A stretch of 64,000 nt of DNA from Methylobacterium sp. 2A (GCF_009806555.1 NZ_VUOK01000046.1:18551-82550), one strand, 5' to 3'; shown: positions 36,778-46,347, counted from the stretch's first letter. Numbers and translations are program-made. Notes: generated from the sequence alone by a model not told the origin.

Positions 36778-37092
36778 ATGGCTTCGAGCAACTTCGCGGC
36801 GGGCGCCTACGCGGCCGTCCAGGGCCTCGCCGGGGGCCGGCCGGTTCCCAAGGTGCAGTCCACCGAAGGGACCGGCACCGACTTCATGCAGTTCCTCGGG
36901 AAGACGCTGGAAAGCGTGGGCGATGCCGGGCGCCGGGCCGACGCGCAGGCGGTCTCGGCCGCTTCGGGCAAGGCCAACGTCGTGGACGTGGTCACCGCGG
37001 TCGCCGAGAGCGAGACCGCCCTCCAGACCATGGTGGCCGTGCGCGACCGCATGATCTCCGCCTACGAGGAGATCATGCGGATGCAGATCTGA
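36778..37092 (+). CDS. fliE: Flagellar hook-basal body protein FliE
   Basis: 104 residues. The conserved C-terminal half is clear (DVVTAVAESETALQTMVAVR and RMISAYEEIMRMQI). FliE joins the MS ring to the rod. A variable Gly/Ala-rich N-terminus is normal. It begins 19 bases after flgC and is followed by a multi-hairpin repeat before fliQ. Confidence 0.93.
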   Translation: MASSNFAAGAYAAVQGLAGGRPVPKVQSTEGTGTDFMQFLGKTLESVGDAGRRADAQAVSAASGKANVVDVVTAVAESETALQTMVAVRDRMISAYEEIMRMQI

Positions 37093-37101
37093 TGGGGATC
37101 T

Positions 37102-37214
37102 CAAAGGGCTACGCCCTTTGGCGGGGTATCGGGGCGGAGCCCTGATGTCGGGCTTCGCCCGTGCCCAGCAGGGCTCCGCCCTGCACCCGCAAAAGGTCGA
37201 AGACCTTTTGAAAC
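37102..37214. repeat. Multi-hairpin dispersed repeat, copy 2, between fliE and fliQ
   Basis: Four consecutive stem-loops in the same order as at 8091-8213: AAAGGGC/GCCCTTT, CGGGCttcGCCCG, GCAGGGCtccGCCCTGC and AAAAGGTCgaaGACCTTTT. It lies inside the flagellar operon, so its RNA hairpins could divide the transcript into rod and export segments. Confidence 0.82.
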
Positions 37215-37246
37215 CATGACTTTTTTCCTTCGGACCTGTCGTCACC

Positions 37247-37513
37247 ATGACCGGACTCGCCATCCTCGACGTCGCCCGCGACGGCATCTTCGTGTTCCTG
37301 AAGATAGCCGGACCGCTGATGCTCGTCTCCCTCGGCGTGGGACTCGCGGTCTCGCTGGTCCAGGCCCTGACCCAGATCCAGGAGCAGACCCTGATCTACG
37401 TGCCCAAGGTCGTGGCGGTGTTCGCCGTCCTGCTCCTGATGCTGCCCTTCATCGGCGACGCCATGGCGGGCTACATGACCCGCATCGCCGCCCGCATCGC
37501 GGCGGGCGGATGA
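37247..37513 (+). CDS. fliQ: Flagellar export apparatus protein FliQ
   Basis: 88 residues with two transmembrane helices (LMLVSLGVGLAVSLVQALTQ and VVAVFAVLLLMLPFIGDAMA) joined by the conserved QIQEQTLIYVPK loop. It is a component of the FliPQR export gate in the inner membrane. fliP is not in this cluster. Confidence 0.95.
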   Translation: MTGLAILDVARDGIFVFLKIAGPLMLVSLGVGLAVSLVQALTQIQEQTLIYVPKVVAVFAVLLLMLPFIGDAMAGYMTRIAARIAAGG

Positions 37514-37564
37514 GGCCCGTCCCGGCCACGACAGCGGCGCAATCCGCGTGTCAGGGGGGCGGCG

Positions 37565-38326
37565 ATGAACCTGCTCCTGCCCGGGATCGCCTCGGCCTTC
37601 CTGATCACCTTCGCGCGCGTCGGCACGCTGATCATGCTGATGCCCGGGATCGGCGAGCAGTCGGTCTCGCCGCGCCTGCGGCTGGCCTTCGCGGTGCTCA
37701 CCACCCTGGTGCTGTTCCCGACCGTGCGCCCGCTGCTCGGCGGCACGGAGGGGCTCGCCGGGCCGCGGCTGATCGGGCTCCTGTTCGGGGAGACGATCGT
37801 CGGGCTGGTGCTCGGCCTCGCGGTGCGGATGGTGCTGGCAGCCCTCCAGACCGCCGGCACGATCATCGCGGCGCAGCTCGGCCTGTCCTACGCGATGACG
37901 GTCGATCCGAGCCAGGGCGGCCAGCAGGTGGCGATCGGCAACTTCCTGTCGCTCCTCGGGATCACGCTGATCTTCGCCACCGATCTGCACCACCTCGCCA
38001 TCGAGGGGCTGGCGCGGAGCTACGACGTGCTGCCGCCCGACGGGGTCCCGGCCTTCTCGGACGCGCTGACGCTGGCGACCCGGGCGCTCGCCCGCGGCTT
38101 CACCCTGGCGATGCAGATCTCCGGGCCGTTCATCGCCTTCGGGATCCTGTTCAACCTCGGGCTCGGCGTGTTGTCGCGGCTGATGCCGCAATTGCAGGTT
38201 TTCGCCCTGGCGGTCCCGGCCTCGGTGCTGGTCGGCGTCGTGATCCTGATGGGCTGCCTCGGCGTGATGATGGGCGTCTTCCTGGACGATATGGGCCGGT
38301 ATCTCGCCGAATCGGTCGGGCGCTGA
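37565..38326 (+). CDS. fliR: Flagellar export apparatus protein FliR
   Basis: 253 residues, about six hydrophobic segments. FliR features are FARVGTLIMLMPGIGEQSVSPRLRL at the N-terminus, QTAGTIIAAQLGLSYAMTVDP, and ISGPFIAFGILFNLGLGVLSRLMPQLQVF. It completes the export gate with FliP and FliQ. It starts 51 bases after fliQ. Confidence 0.95.
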   Translation: MNLLLPGIASAFLITFARVGTLIMLMPGIGEQSVSPRLRLAFAVLTTLVLFPTVRPLLGGTEGLAGPRLIGLLFGETIVGLVLGLAVRMVLAALQTAGTIIAAQLGLSYAMTVDPSQGGQQVAIGNFLSLLGITLIFATDLHHLAIEGLARSYDVLPPDGVPAFSDALTLATRALARGFTLAMQISGPFIAFGILFNLGLGVLSRLMPQLQVFALAVPASVLVGVVILMGCLGVMMGVFLDDMGRYLAESVGR

Positions 38327-38338
38327 GGTAGGTGCGGG

Positions 38339-39406
38339 ATGGCCGAGGGCGCGGACGACGAAGACAAGACCGAGGAGCCGTCCCAACGGCGCCTGGATCA
38401 GGCGATCGAGCGCGGCGATGTCGCCACCAGCACCGAGATCAACACCTTCGCGATCCTGGGGGCCTTCACGCTCGCGCTCATGATCGCAGCGCCGAGCATC
38501 GCCCAGAACCTGCTGTACGGGCTGCGGGCTTACCTCGCCAACGCGCATACCCTGCCGGACGACGCCACCGCCATGCGGGCGGCGGCCGTCCGGGCGCTCT
38601 GGCTGTGGCTCCACGCCGTGGCGGTGCCGGTGGGCCTCGCCCTGGTCGCGGGCCTCGCCGCGGGCCTGCTGCAGCACCCGCTGGTCTTCACCGCCGAGAC
38701 GCTGATGCCGAAATTCGAGCGGCTCTCGCCCATGGCCGGGATCAAGCGCCTGCTCGGCATCGAGGCGTGGTTCCAGTTCGGCAAGGGGCTGGCCAAGATC
38801 TGCACCGTCGGTGTGGTGGGCGGCGTGGTCCTGTGGAACGACCGCGACCGGCTGGAGGTGTTCGTCCAGCTCGCCCCCGGCGCGACCCTGCCGGCGATCC
38901 TGTCCTTGAGCCTGCGGCTGCTCGCCGGGATGCTGTGCGTGCATCTCGCGATCACCCTCGGCGACGCCCTCTACGCGCGGTTCCGCTGGCGCAAGCGCCA
39001 CCGGATGTCGAAGGAGGAGATGAAGCAGGAGATGAAGGAGTCGGACGGCAACCCGGAGGTGAAGGGCCGTCTGCGGCAGCTGCGCATGGCGCGGGTGAAG
39101 AAGCGGATGATGGCCGCTATCCCCACCGCCACCGTGGTGGTGACGAACCCGACCCACTACGCGGTGGCCCTGCGCTACGAGACCGGCATGGCGGCGCCCA
39201 TCTGCGTCGCCAAGGGCGTCGACTCCCTGGCCCTGCGCATCCGCGCGGTGGCGGCCGAGCACGGCGTCGCGGTGATCGAGAACCCGCCGCTCGCCCGGGC
39301 GCTTCACGCCACCGTGGAGATCGACCGCGAGATCCCGGCCGAACATTATCGCGCGGTCGCCGAGGTGATCGGCTTCGTGCTGCGGCTGCGGAGGCGGGCC
39401 GCCTAG
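38339..39406 (+). CDS. flhB: Flagellar export switch protein FlhB
   Basis: 355 residues. It opens with DKTEEPSQRRLDQAIERGDV, has four membrane helices between about 35 and 210, and a cytoplasmic autocleavage site NPTH (270-273) in VVVTNPTHYAVALRYE. Cleavage there switches export from hook to filament proteins. Twelve bases separate it from fliR. The following ~250 bases to the next gene hold no recognised element. Confidence 0.96.
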   Translation: MAEGADDEDKTEEPSQRRLDQAIERGDVATSTEINTFAILGAFTLALMIAAPSIAQNLLYGLRAYLANAHTLPDDATAMRAAAVRALWLWLHAVAVPVGLALVAGLAAGLLQHPLVFTAETLMPKFERLSPMAGIKRLLGIEAWFQFGKGLAKICTVGVVGGVVLWNDRDRLEVFVQLAPGATLPAILSLSLRLLAGMLCVHLAITLGDALYARFRWRKRHRMSKEEMKQEMKESDGNPEVKGRLRQLRMARVKKRMMAAIPTATVVVTNPTHYAVALRYETGMAAPICVAKGVDSLALRIRAVAAEHGVAVIENPPLARALHATVEIDREIPAEHYRAVAEVIGFVLRLRRRAA

Positions 39407-39653
39407 CCTCCTTGGTTTCGACGGTGAGTGGCTGCTTTCGACCCGCACCAGACGTGCCCATAGCCGTCGGCGCTAACCGGAAGCGGTCCTGCGCCGGCCA
39501 TTTGGCAGGTTCGCTTCGGGCGGAAGGCGGAAGTAGCGGGAAAGGGATGCCGAGAGCCGTGCCCCGATCGCGTTGCCATCGCGCGCGGCGCGACGCCTTT
39601 GTCTTGACGCGCTCTCTTGCGCCGACCCGGCGTCCGGTTCCGCGCAGCGTGCT

Positions 39654-40268
39654 CTAAGTCAGGGAAGAACGTCCCTGAGGAATCGCGATCGTCGAAGTCG
39701 CATCCGCGATCTGCTCCGGGCCACCCTTCGGCGGCCAGACACCAGCACCATAGGCCTGGGCGCGTAACTCGGCCCGCTCCTCCAGGCTCGTAAAGGCCCA
39801 GATGTGCGTGATCCGCGGCGCTCCGTCGAGCGCGTACAGGTTCGCGACGAGATGCTCGGTATACGCGGCCGCTGATGTGATGGCGGATTCCCAGCCCGTG
39901 AGCGTTGGCGGCAATCCACCAGGCTTGAGGCGGTAGGTCCGGAACTCATACACCCCGCCACGATCCCCGGTCCGGATCGGTGGGAGAAACGGAAACGGCG
40001 CGTAACTGTCCATTTCCAGCGCCGTCACCACGCTCCCCGCATTGAACGGGTTGACACTCAGGAGCGCACGGCGACGCTCGGCTGTCATGTCCTCTGGTGC
40101 CTCGAACCCGCGCAGCACGATCAGGCGGCCGAGTGTTCCGATCTCGGTCCGCCAGCAGCCAAACAGTTCGCCCTTGGCCTGCGCGTCGTTCACCCAGCCA
40201 TAAACACCCTCGGCGGCTCGACCGACCTCAAGCAACGGACACGAAAGGGTAGCGAGCTCGTAGAGCAT
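39654..40268 (-). CDS. NIPSNAP family protein
   Basis: 204 residues. Two ferredoxin-like NIPSNAP halves: the first is diverged (LYELATLSCPLLEVGRAAEG), the second is canonical (VYEFRTYRLKPGGLPPTLTG and THIWAFTSLEERAELRAQAY). The biochemical role of bacterial NIPSNAP proteins is not settled. It is monocistronic as far as can be seen. Confidence 0.85.
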   Translation of the reverse strand: MLYELATLSCPLLEVGRAAEGVYGWVNDAQAKGELFGCWRTEIGTLGRLIVLRGFEAPEDMTAERRRALLSVNPFNAGSVVTALEMDSYAPFPFLPPIRTGDRGGVYEFRTYRLKPGGLPPTLTGWESAITSAAAYTEHLVANLYALDGAPRITHIWAFTSLEERAELRAQAYGAGVWPPKGGPEQIADATSTIAIPQGRSSLT

Positions 40269-40460
40269 GTGAACCTCGCAGTCGTCACTCTAAAGCGGGA
40301 GAGCGCCGTTCGTTTCAGGGGACCTGATCCGCGCCTGCCACAGGTCAGAAGCGGGAGAAGGGACACCATCTGCTTCAATCCTTGCCGCCCGAAGGTGGAC
40401 GGGCGGAACAACACCCGTCTCTGACATCGTCACGGCCAAGCTGTTTGGCTTCTTCAGGCC

Positions 40461-41753
40461 CTATGGTCCGGCCCGCCGACGGCTTGCGAGCGGGCGCGTC
40501 GCCAGGGCGAGGGCGATCCCGATCAGGGCGGCGGCAGCGAAGACCGCCAGCATCGCCGTCCCGACCTGCGCCGGGCCGACAACGCGGTCGTTGATCAGCC
40601 CGACGAGGGCCGGTCCTGCCCCGAAGGCGACGAGGGTCACCCCGGCCACGAAGGCGGCGCTCACCCGGCCGCGGAGCGCCCGGGGCGTCAGGAGCTGGAG
40701 CCCCGCCAGGGCCGGCGGCGAGGTGAAGCCCAGCACCGCCACGAGCCCCGCGAACGCCGCCAGCGACACCGCGCGATCACGCGCCAGGACCATCGCGGCC
40801 GTGCAGGCCGGCGCGGCCGCCAGACCCAGCGCGAGCCCGTACGAGGCGGCCCGCCGGGGGGCGAAGGCCCGGGCGCGGTCGAGCCAGCGCCCCCCGGCGA
40901 GGTGCCCGACCGGCGCCGAAACGAGCACCACGAGGCCGAGCCGTAGACCGGCCTCGGCCGGGGTCAGGCCGTGGACCCGCACGTAGAAGGTCGGTGCCCA
41001 GGCGGTCAGGGTCTGCCCGATCAGCACGGCCGCGGCGGCGGCGCCGAAATGCGGGCCGTAGGCGGCCCGGTGGCGCAGGACCCAGGCGAGGGCCGGCCGG
41101 CCATCGCGTTTCGGCGCCGCGGGCGGCTCGACGATCCGCCGGAGGCCGATCAAGAGGAACACGTTCGGCAGGCAGGCCAGCAGGAAGAGCGCCTGCCAGG
41201 GATGGAGCGGTCCGTAGCCGGGCAGGCTCAGGTCGGCCGCGGCCGTCAGCCAAGCGAGCGCCGCCCCCCCGGCGAGCAGGGCAAGGCTCCGCCCGAGGCT
41301 GGCCCCCGCGGTCAGGAGCGACACCGCCCGGCCCAGCCTGTGCCGCGGCAGCCGATGCGCCATCAACGACAGGGCGGCGGGCGCGACGGCGGCCTGTCCC
41401 AGCCCGAGGAACGCCCTGGCGACCAGCAGGACTGCGAAGCTTGCCGCGACGCCGCAGGTGAGGGTGGCGGCGCTCCACACGAGGACGCTGGCCATCAGGA
41501 GGACCCGGCGGCGCCCGGCATCGGCGATGCCGCCGGCCCAGGGCATGGCGGCAGCGTTGAGGAGGGCGAAGGCCGAGCCCTGCAGGACACCGAGTTGCGC
41601 GTCCGACAGCGAGAGGTCGAGCTTCAGGGGCTGTGCCACCAGGGTGATCAGGAAGCGGTCGCTGAACGCCAGCAGCTGCGTCGCCGCCAGCAGGGTCACG
41701 AGTTGCCGATCCGACAGGCCAGAGGGCGCGACACGGCCTCCCGCGCGGATCAT
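40461..41753 (-). CDS. MFS transporter
   Basis: 430 residues, 12 helices. The N-terminus LLAATQLLAFSDRFLITLVAQPLK and the loop 2-3 region GGIADAGRRRVLL resemble the spinster/anion-cation MFS groups. The direction and substrate are unknown. Its ATG overlaps the stop of the AraC-type gene by one base (TGATG), so regulator and transporter are one operon and are probably functionally linked. Confidence 0.88.
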   Translation of the reverse strand: MIRAGGRVAPSGLSDRQLVTLLAATQLLAFSDRFLITLVAQPLKLDLSLSDAQLGVLQGSAFALLNAAAMPWAGGIADAGRRRVLLMASVLVWSAATLTCGVAASFAVLLVARAFLGLGQAAVAPAALSLMAHRLPRHRLGRAVSLLTAGASLGRSLALLAGGAALAWLTAAADLSLPGYGPLHPWQALFLLACLPNVFLLIGLRRIVEPPAAPKRDGRPALAWVLRHRAAYGPHFGAAAAAVLIGQTLTAWAPTFYVRVHGLTPAEAGLRLGLVVLVSAPVGHLAGGRWLDRARAFAPRRAASYGLALGLAAAPACTAAMVLARDRAVSLAAFAGLVAVLGFTSPPALAGLQLLTPRALRGRVSAAFVAGVTLVAFGAGPALVGLINDRVVGPAQVGTAMLAVFAAAALIGIALALATRPLASRRRAGP

Positions 41754-42757
41754 CAGTACAATTCGCTGGTCCAGCGGACCAGCACGGCATCGGGCGGCCC
41801 GCCTCCGGAACGGTCCTCCCGGGCCTGCCGCATGGCGGTGCGGTACTGGCCGGGTGGTATCCCGAAGGCCGCCCGGAACGCACGGTTGAACCGGCTCTCG
41901 TCGTCGAACCCGTGCGCATGGGCCAGCGCCGCCACGGTGCGTCCGTCGTGCGGACGGCGGAGCGCGGCGCGCAGGCGCTCGAGCCGTCGCCGTTGTATGA
42001 AGCGGGCAATGCCGCCCTCGTCGGCGAAGACCGCGTACAGGCTGCTCCGGGAGGCCCCGATACCGGCCGCGACCGCGGCACTGTCCAGGTTCGGATCGGC
42101 CAAATGCGCGTCGATATAGGCTTCGGCCCGGGTCCTGCGCAGCGGCTGCGATGCCTCGGTCGACAGCAGGCGGGCCAACGGCGCGGCCGTCGCCACGCTC
42201 AGGCCGAGGCCAAGGAGTTCGGCCGCCGTCGCGGCTGCGCGCTCTACAGCGACTCCGGGGAGATCGTCCGCGCGCCGGACCAGGGAGACGATGAAATCGG
42301 CGAGCAGCCCGGCGGCGCTCCCTGGCAGGACGAGTCCATGCACCGACTCCAGATCGCTGATCGATGCCTCGACCACCTCGCGGGCGAGCTGGACTGTGAT
42401 CAACCGCGCGCGTGTCACCCGCGTCCAATGGGGTCGGCGCGTGTCCACCACCATGATCTCGCCCGCCTGGAGGCGATGGCCGGCGCCGAAGGGGCCGCCG
42501 GTGAGATCGCCGGACAGGAGGAGGTGCAACGTGATGTGGTCGAAGCCATCGTGCCGGACGCGCCCGGGGCTGCGCAGATGCAGCAGACCGCCGAGTTCGC
42601 GTTCGAACAGGATCATCCGTCGGAAGCGCCGCACGCGAACCTCGGCGCTGAACGGGCCATCCGCAGGCTCGACATCGGCGCCGATGCCGTAGAGGCGCCG
42701 GTAACGCTCGAAGCCGGTACCGTCCGTCCCCCGCGCCGCGAAGGACAGGGTCTCCAC
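41753..42757 (-). CDS. AraC-family transcriptional regulator
   Basis: About 334 residues. The N-terminal two-thirds is an AraC-binding-like effector domain (DHITLHLLLSGDLTGG, GEIMVVDTRRPHW). The C-terminus holds the double HTH: NLDSAAVAAGIGASRSSLYAVF and TVAALAHAHGFDDESRFNRA followed by FGIPPGQYR. It probably controls the overlapping MFS gene. The start is uncertain: GTG 42757 fits the domain boundary; an in-frame ATG at 42907 would add 50 residues that look non-coding. Confidence 0.82.
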   Translation of the reverse strand: METLSFAARGTDGTGFERYRRLYGIGADVEPADGPFSAEVRVRRFRRMILFERELGGLLHLRSPGRVRHDGFDHITLHLLLSGDLTGGPFGAGHRLQAGEIMVVDTRRPHWTRVTRARLITVQLAREVVEASISDLESVHGLVLPGSAAGLLADFIVSLVRRADDLPGVAVERAAATAAELLGLGLSVATAAPLARLLSTEASQPLRRTRAEAYIDAHLADPNLDSAAVAAGIGASRSSLYAVFADEGGIARFIQRRRLERLRAALRRPHDGRTVAALAHAHGFDDESRFNRAFRAAFGIPPGQYRTAMRQAREDRSGGGPPDAVLVRWTSELY

Positions 42758-42940
42758 ACGGGGCGTCAGGTGGTCACCGTGCCGGCAGGGCCGCCCGTCA
42801 GGGGCAGTTTGACGCGGAACGCATCTGCGGCCGAATTCGCGCGATTGAACGCCTGTAATGGACTGGACATGGCTCCTGCCCGAATAAAAGCATCGAATCC
42901 CGATCAAGACTGTAACGTGATGCCCGGCAGAACGGCTGAC

Positions 42941-42960
42941 CGATCACGCTTTCGTGATCG
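42941..42960. repeat. Perfect 8-bp inverted repeat between the AraC-type gene and cckA
   Basis: CGATCACG, a CTTT loop, then CGTGATCG. It lies upstream of the AraC-type gene and could be its operator or a short hairpin. There is no evidence which. Confidence 0.55.
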
Positions 42961-43136
42961 GCCGGTGGGTGGAGCACGATGCCGGGAGCGGCGGCGTGCC
43001 GATCCGGCGACGCGGCCGGCAGGATCCGGGTGCCCCGCGGCTCACCGCCGACGCGGCCGCGCCGCGACCGGCAGGGCTATCGTGATGCAGCCGGCTGGCC
43101 TCGGATGGTCCTGCCTGCGCGCCCGAAACCGCGCGA

Positions 43137-43182
43137 AAGCCACGGTTCATCCACCTTTTTTCGCGAGGTTGAACCGTGGCTT
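43137..43182. repeat. 13-bp inverted repeat in the cckA leader
   Basis: AAGCCACGGTTCA (43137-43149) and its exact complement TGAACCGTGGCTT (43170-43182) flank a 20-base loop containing CTTTTTT. It lies 75 bases upstream of the chosen cckA start. It may be an RNA hairpin in the leader or a regulator-binding dyad. Nothing else was recognised in 42961-43257. Confidence 0.65.
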
Positions 43183-43257
43183 GGCGCGATGCGCGTGATG
43201 CCGCGCGGCCCTTGCCCTGATATGGCCGGCCGGCCTAACCGGGGGAACGTTCTGGAA

Positions 43258-46041
43258 ATGAAGCCGATGGCCGACGTGACTGGACCTCCGGCACCCGCCG
43301 CAAGCGCGCCGAATTCGGGATTGCCGGTCGCCGCCGCACAGGGTCCGGGATCGCAGTCCGCTGCGCCGCAGGCGACCGGGTCGATCGATCGCTCGGAGCA
43401 GCCGGGCCGCGTCGGGCTGCTGCTCGTGCTGGCGGGCCTGCTGGTCGGGGCCGCCATCGGCCTGTCCTTCGTGGCGAACGAGCAGGCCCAGTCGCTGATC
43501 GTCTGGCTGCTGGCCCTGCTCGCCATGGCGGGCGTGTTCTTCCTGTTTGCGCTCGCGATCGGCGCGCTCCAGCTCAGCGGCAGCGCCGCCCGGGACGACA
43601 TCACCAAGGGCATCGTCGACGCCTCGCCCGACGGCCAGCTGGTGGTGGAGGATGGCGGCCGGCTGATCTACGCCAACGAGGCCTATCTGCGGATCGCCGG
43701 GGGCGACACCTTCTCGAACCTCGTGCCGGTGGAGCGGATCCTGGTTGGGCCGCCGGAAGTCTCGGAGGCGGTCTACCGCCTGTCGCAGGCCTCGCGCGAC
43801 GGCCGGGCCCACACCGAGGAGGTGCGGATGTCGCCGCCGCTCGGGCCCGTGGCCGGCGAGCGCAGCTTCGGCTGGTACCGGGTCTCGGTCCGGCCGCTCG
43901 CGCGCCCGCGCCGGGCCGCCGCCCTCTGGACGGTCGCCGACATCACCGCCGAGCGCGAGCGGCAGGAGAACGTCTTCCAGGAACTCCAGCACGCGATCGA
44001 CTACCTCGACCACGCCCCGGCGGGCTTCCTGTCGATCGATCCGGCCGGCGCCATCGTGTACATGAACGCGACGCTGGCGGCCTGGCTCGGCTACGACCTC
44101 ACGAGCGTCGGCTCCGGCGGCCCGCACCTGACCGAGATCGCCCCCGAGGCGGATGTCCTCGTGCGCACCGCCGGGATGCCGGGCGAGGTGCGCACCGACC
44201 GCTTCGACCTCGATCTGCGCCGCCGCAACGGCCACACCCTGCCGGTGCGGCTCTATCACCGGGTCGCCTTCGGCAAGGACGGCAAGCCCGGCTCCTCACG
44301 GACCTTCGTGATCAACCGCTCCGCCGGGGCCGAGACCGACGAGCCGCAGCGCGCCGCCGAGGTCCGCCTCGCCCGGTTCCTCAACAATTCGCCGATCGCC
44401 ATCGCGACCCTCGACAGCGCCGGGCGGATCGCCCGGGCCAACGCCTCCTTCACCCGGCTGTTCGGCACGGTGCCGCGGCAGGCCGAGGACGGGGCGATCG
44501 ACGGGGAGGGCACGCACCGCGCCGAACCCAACGTCGGCGACTCGGTGGCCGACCGCACCAGCCTCGAAGCCGGGCTCGCCCGGGCCGCGCGCGGCCTGAC
44601 CGATCCCGAGCCGATCGAGGTCCAGCTCAACGGACCGGGCGGGCGCTCGGCCCGGGTCTGGCTGAGCCCGGCCGATGGCGGCGACCCGGGCCAGCAGACC
44701 GACGAGGCCGAGCGCGTCATCCTGTACGCCCTCGACACCACGGCGCAGCGCCAGCTGGAGCAGCAGGTCGCCCAGGCGCAGAAGATGAACGCGGTCGGCC
44801 AGCTCGCGGGCGGCATCGCGCACGACTTCAACAACGTGCTGCAGGCGATCATCGGCTATTCGGACCTGCTGCTGGCGAGCCACCGGCCGACCGATCCGGC
44901 CTTCCAGGACATCATGCAGATCAAGCAGAACGCCAACCGGGCGGCGGGCCTCGTCCGCCAGCTCCTGGCGTTCTCCCGGCGGCAGACCCTGCGGCCGGAG
45001 GTGATGAATGTCGGCGAGGCGCTCTCCGAACTCACGCTTCTGCTGAAGCGGCTCCTCGGCGAGCGCGTCGCCCTGGAGCTGAAGCACGGCCGCGAGGTCT
45101 GGCCCGTGAAGGCCGACGTGAACCAGTTCGAGCAGGTGATCGTGAACCTCGCGGTCAACGCCCGGGACGCCATGCCGGAGGGCGGCAAGCTGGTGATCCG
45201 CACCGAGAACGTCACCGACCCGGGGCCGGCGGCCGCCGCCGAGGGGCGGGGCGGGGCGCCCGCGGGCGACCATGTCCTGATCGAGGTCCGCGACACCGGC
45301 CAGGGCATCCCCCCCGAACTGATGGAGAAGATCTTCGAGCCGTTCTTCACCACCAAGGAGATCGGCAAGGGCACGGGCCTGGGGCTCTCGACGGTGTTCG
45401 GCATCGTCAAGCAATCCGGCGGCACGATCGATGTGCAGTCGACGGTCGGGGAGGGCACCGCCTTCCGGATCTACCTGCCGCGCCACGTGCCCGTGGCGGA
45501 GCCCGAGGAGGTTCCGCTCCCGCCCCCCGCGCCGGTCCTGCCGCGGACGGATGCCGTCCGGCTGACCGGGCCGTCGGTGAAGGCCGAGGGGACTGTCGAG
45601 CCCGTCATACGCCCCGCCGAGCCGCCCGTCGCCGCACCGCCCGCACCGCGCAAGCCCGCCGCCGACCATACCGGGCAGGGTACGATCCTGCTGGTGGAGG
45701 ACGAGGATCCGGTCCGCGCGGTCAACAGCCGGGCCCTCTCGGCGCGCGGCTACACCGTCCTGGAGGCGGCCTCGGGCCTGGAGGCCCTGGCGATCGTGCG
45801 CGAGAACGCCCAGCCGATCGACCTCGTGGTCTCGGACGTCGTCATGCCCGAGATGGACGGCCCGACCCTGCTGCGGGAGGTGCGCAAGCACCAGCCCGAC
45901 CTGAAGGTGATCTTCGTCTCGGGCTACGCCGAGGACGCCTTCCGCAAGAACCTGCCGGAGGGCGAAACCTTCAACTTCCTGCCGAAGCCCTTCAGCCTGA
46001 AGCAGCTCGTCGAGACCGTGAAGAAGACGATGGCGAGCTGA
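43258..46041 (+). CDS. cckA: Hybrid sensor histidine kinase CckA
   Basis: 927 residues. Order: disordered N-terminus (1-48), two membrane helices (52-73, 80-103), three PAS domains (from about 115, 240 and 375), HisKA with the acceptor His522 in GGIAHDFNNVLQAIIGYSDL, HATPase (NLAVNARDAMP; IFEPFFTTKEIGKGTGLGLS), a Pro-rich linker, and a receiver domain with Asp860 in DLVVSDVVMPEMDG. This is the CckA architecture; it phosphorylates ChpT and through it CtrA and CpdR, controlling the cell cycle and motility. The start at 43258 fits homologues; the open frame reaches to 42979. RBS is GGAA, weak. Confidence 0.93.
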   Translation: MKPMADVTGPPAPAASAPNSGLPVAAAQGPGSQSAAPQATGSIDRSEQPGRVGLLLVLAGLLVGAAIGLSFVANEQAQSLIVWLLALLAMAGVFFLFALAIGALQLSGSAARDDITKGIVDASPDGQLVVEDGGRLIYANEAYLRIAGGDTFSNLVPVERILVGPPEVSEAVYRLSQASRDGRAHTEEVRMSPPLGPVAGERSFGWYRVSVRPLARPRRAAALWTVADITAERERQENVFQELQHAIDYLDHAPAGFLSIDPAGAIVYMNATLAAWLGYDLTSVGSGGPHLTEIAPEADVLVRTAGMPGEVRTDRFDLDLRRRNGHTLPVRLYHRVAFGKDGKPGSSRTFVINRSAGAETDEPQRAAEVRLARFLNNSPIAIATLDSAGRIARANASFTRLFGTVPRQAEDGAIDGEGTHRAEPNVGDSVADRTSLEAGLARAARGLTDPEPIEVQLNGPGGRSARVWLSPADGGDPGQQTDEAERVILYALDTTAQRQLEQQVAQAQKMNAVGQLAGGIAHDFNNVLQAIIGYSDLLLASHRPTDPAFQDIMQIKQNANRAAGLVRQLLAFSRRQTLRPEVMNVGEALSELTLLLKRLLGERVALELKHGREVWPVKADVNQFEQVIVNLAVNARDAMPEGGKLVIRTENVTDPGPAAAAEGRGGAPAGDHVLIEVRDTGQGIPPELMEKIFEPFFTTKEIGKGTGLGLSTVFGIVKQSGGTIDVQSTVGEGTAFRIYLPRHVPVAEPEEVPLPPPAPVLPRTDAVRLTGPSVKAEGTVEPVIRPAEPPVAAPPAPRKPAADHTGQGTILLVEDEDPVRAVNSRALSARGYTVLEAASGLEALAIVRENAQPIDLVVSDVVMPEMDGPTLLREVRKHQPDLKVIFVSGYAEDAFRKNLPEGETFNFLPKPFSLKQLVETVKKTMAS

Positions 46042-46347
46042 GGGCTACGACGTTCACACATCTCACTTGGGAGGGAGAGACGCGGCGCCGTTCGTGCCTG
46101 TTTTCCGACCAAGATGTGCGAGTCCGCCAGGAATTGAGGGGGAGGGGGCTCCCGTCCCAGGCCCTGCCGCTTCCGCGCTCGTGGCACCCGCAAGCTTCAT
46201 CCTTCGGAACCGACGCCACCTTTGACCAGTCCGCGACGCCGGGCCTGCGGGGCGGCGTGGCCGCCATATCCCGCCCCGCCACGAGGCACCGGTCGGATCG
46301 GCCCGCAAAACGCACCGCAACAACGCCCCCGCGCTCTTGCCCAACGA
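46042..46347. other. Intergenic region between cckA and recA
   Basis: About 300 bases with no coding-like frame. The recA promoter should lie here or just downstream, next to the LexA-like site; no clear cckA terminator was seen. Confidence 0.4.

Noticed and set aside
42770..42872. Short minus-strand frame (MSSPLQAFNRANSAADAF) ahead of the AraC-type gene, as a frameshifted N-terminus
   Set aside because: It ends in a stop after 34 codons, shares nothing with AraC regulators, and the downstream domain is complete without it.
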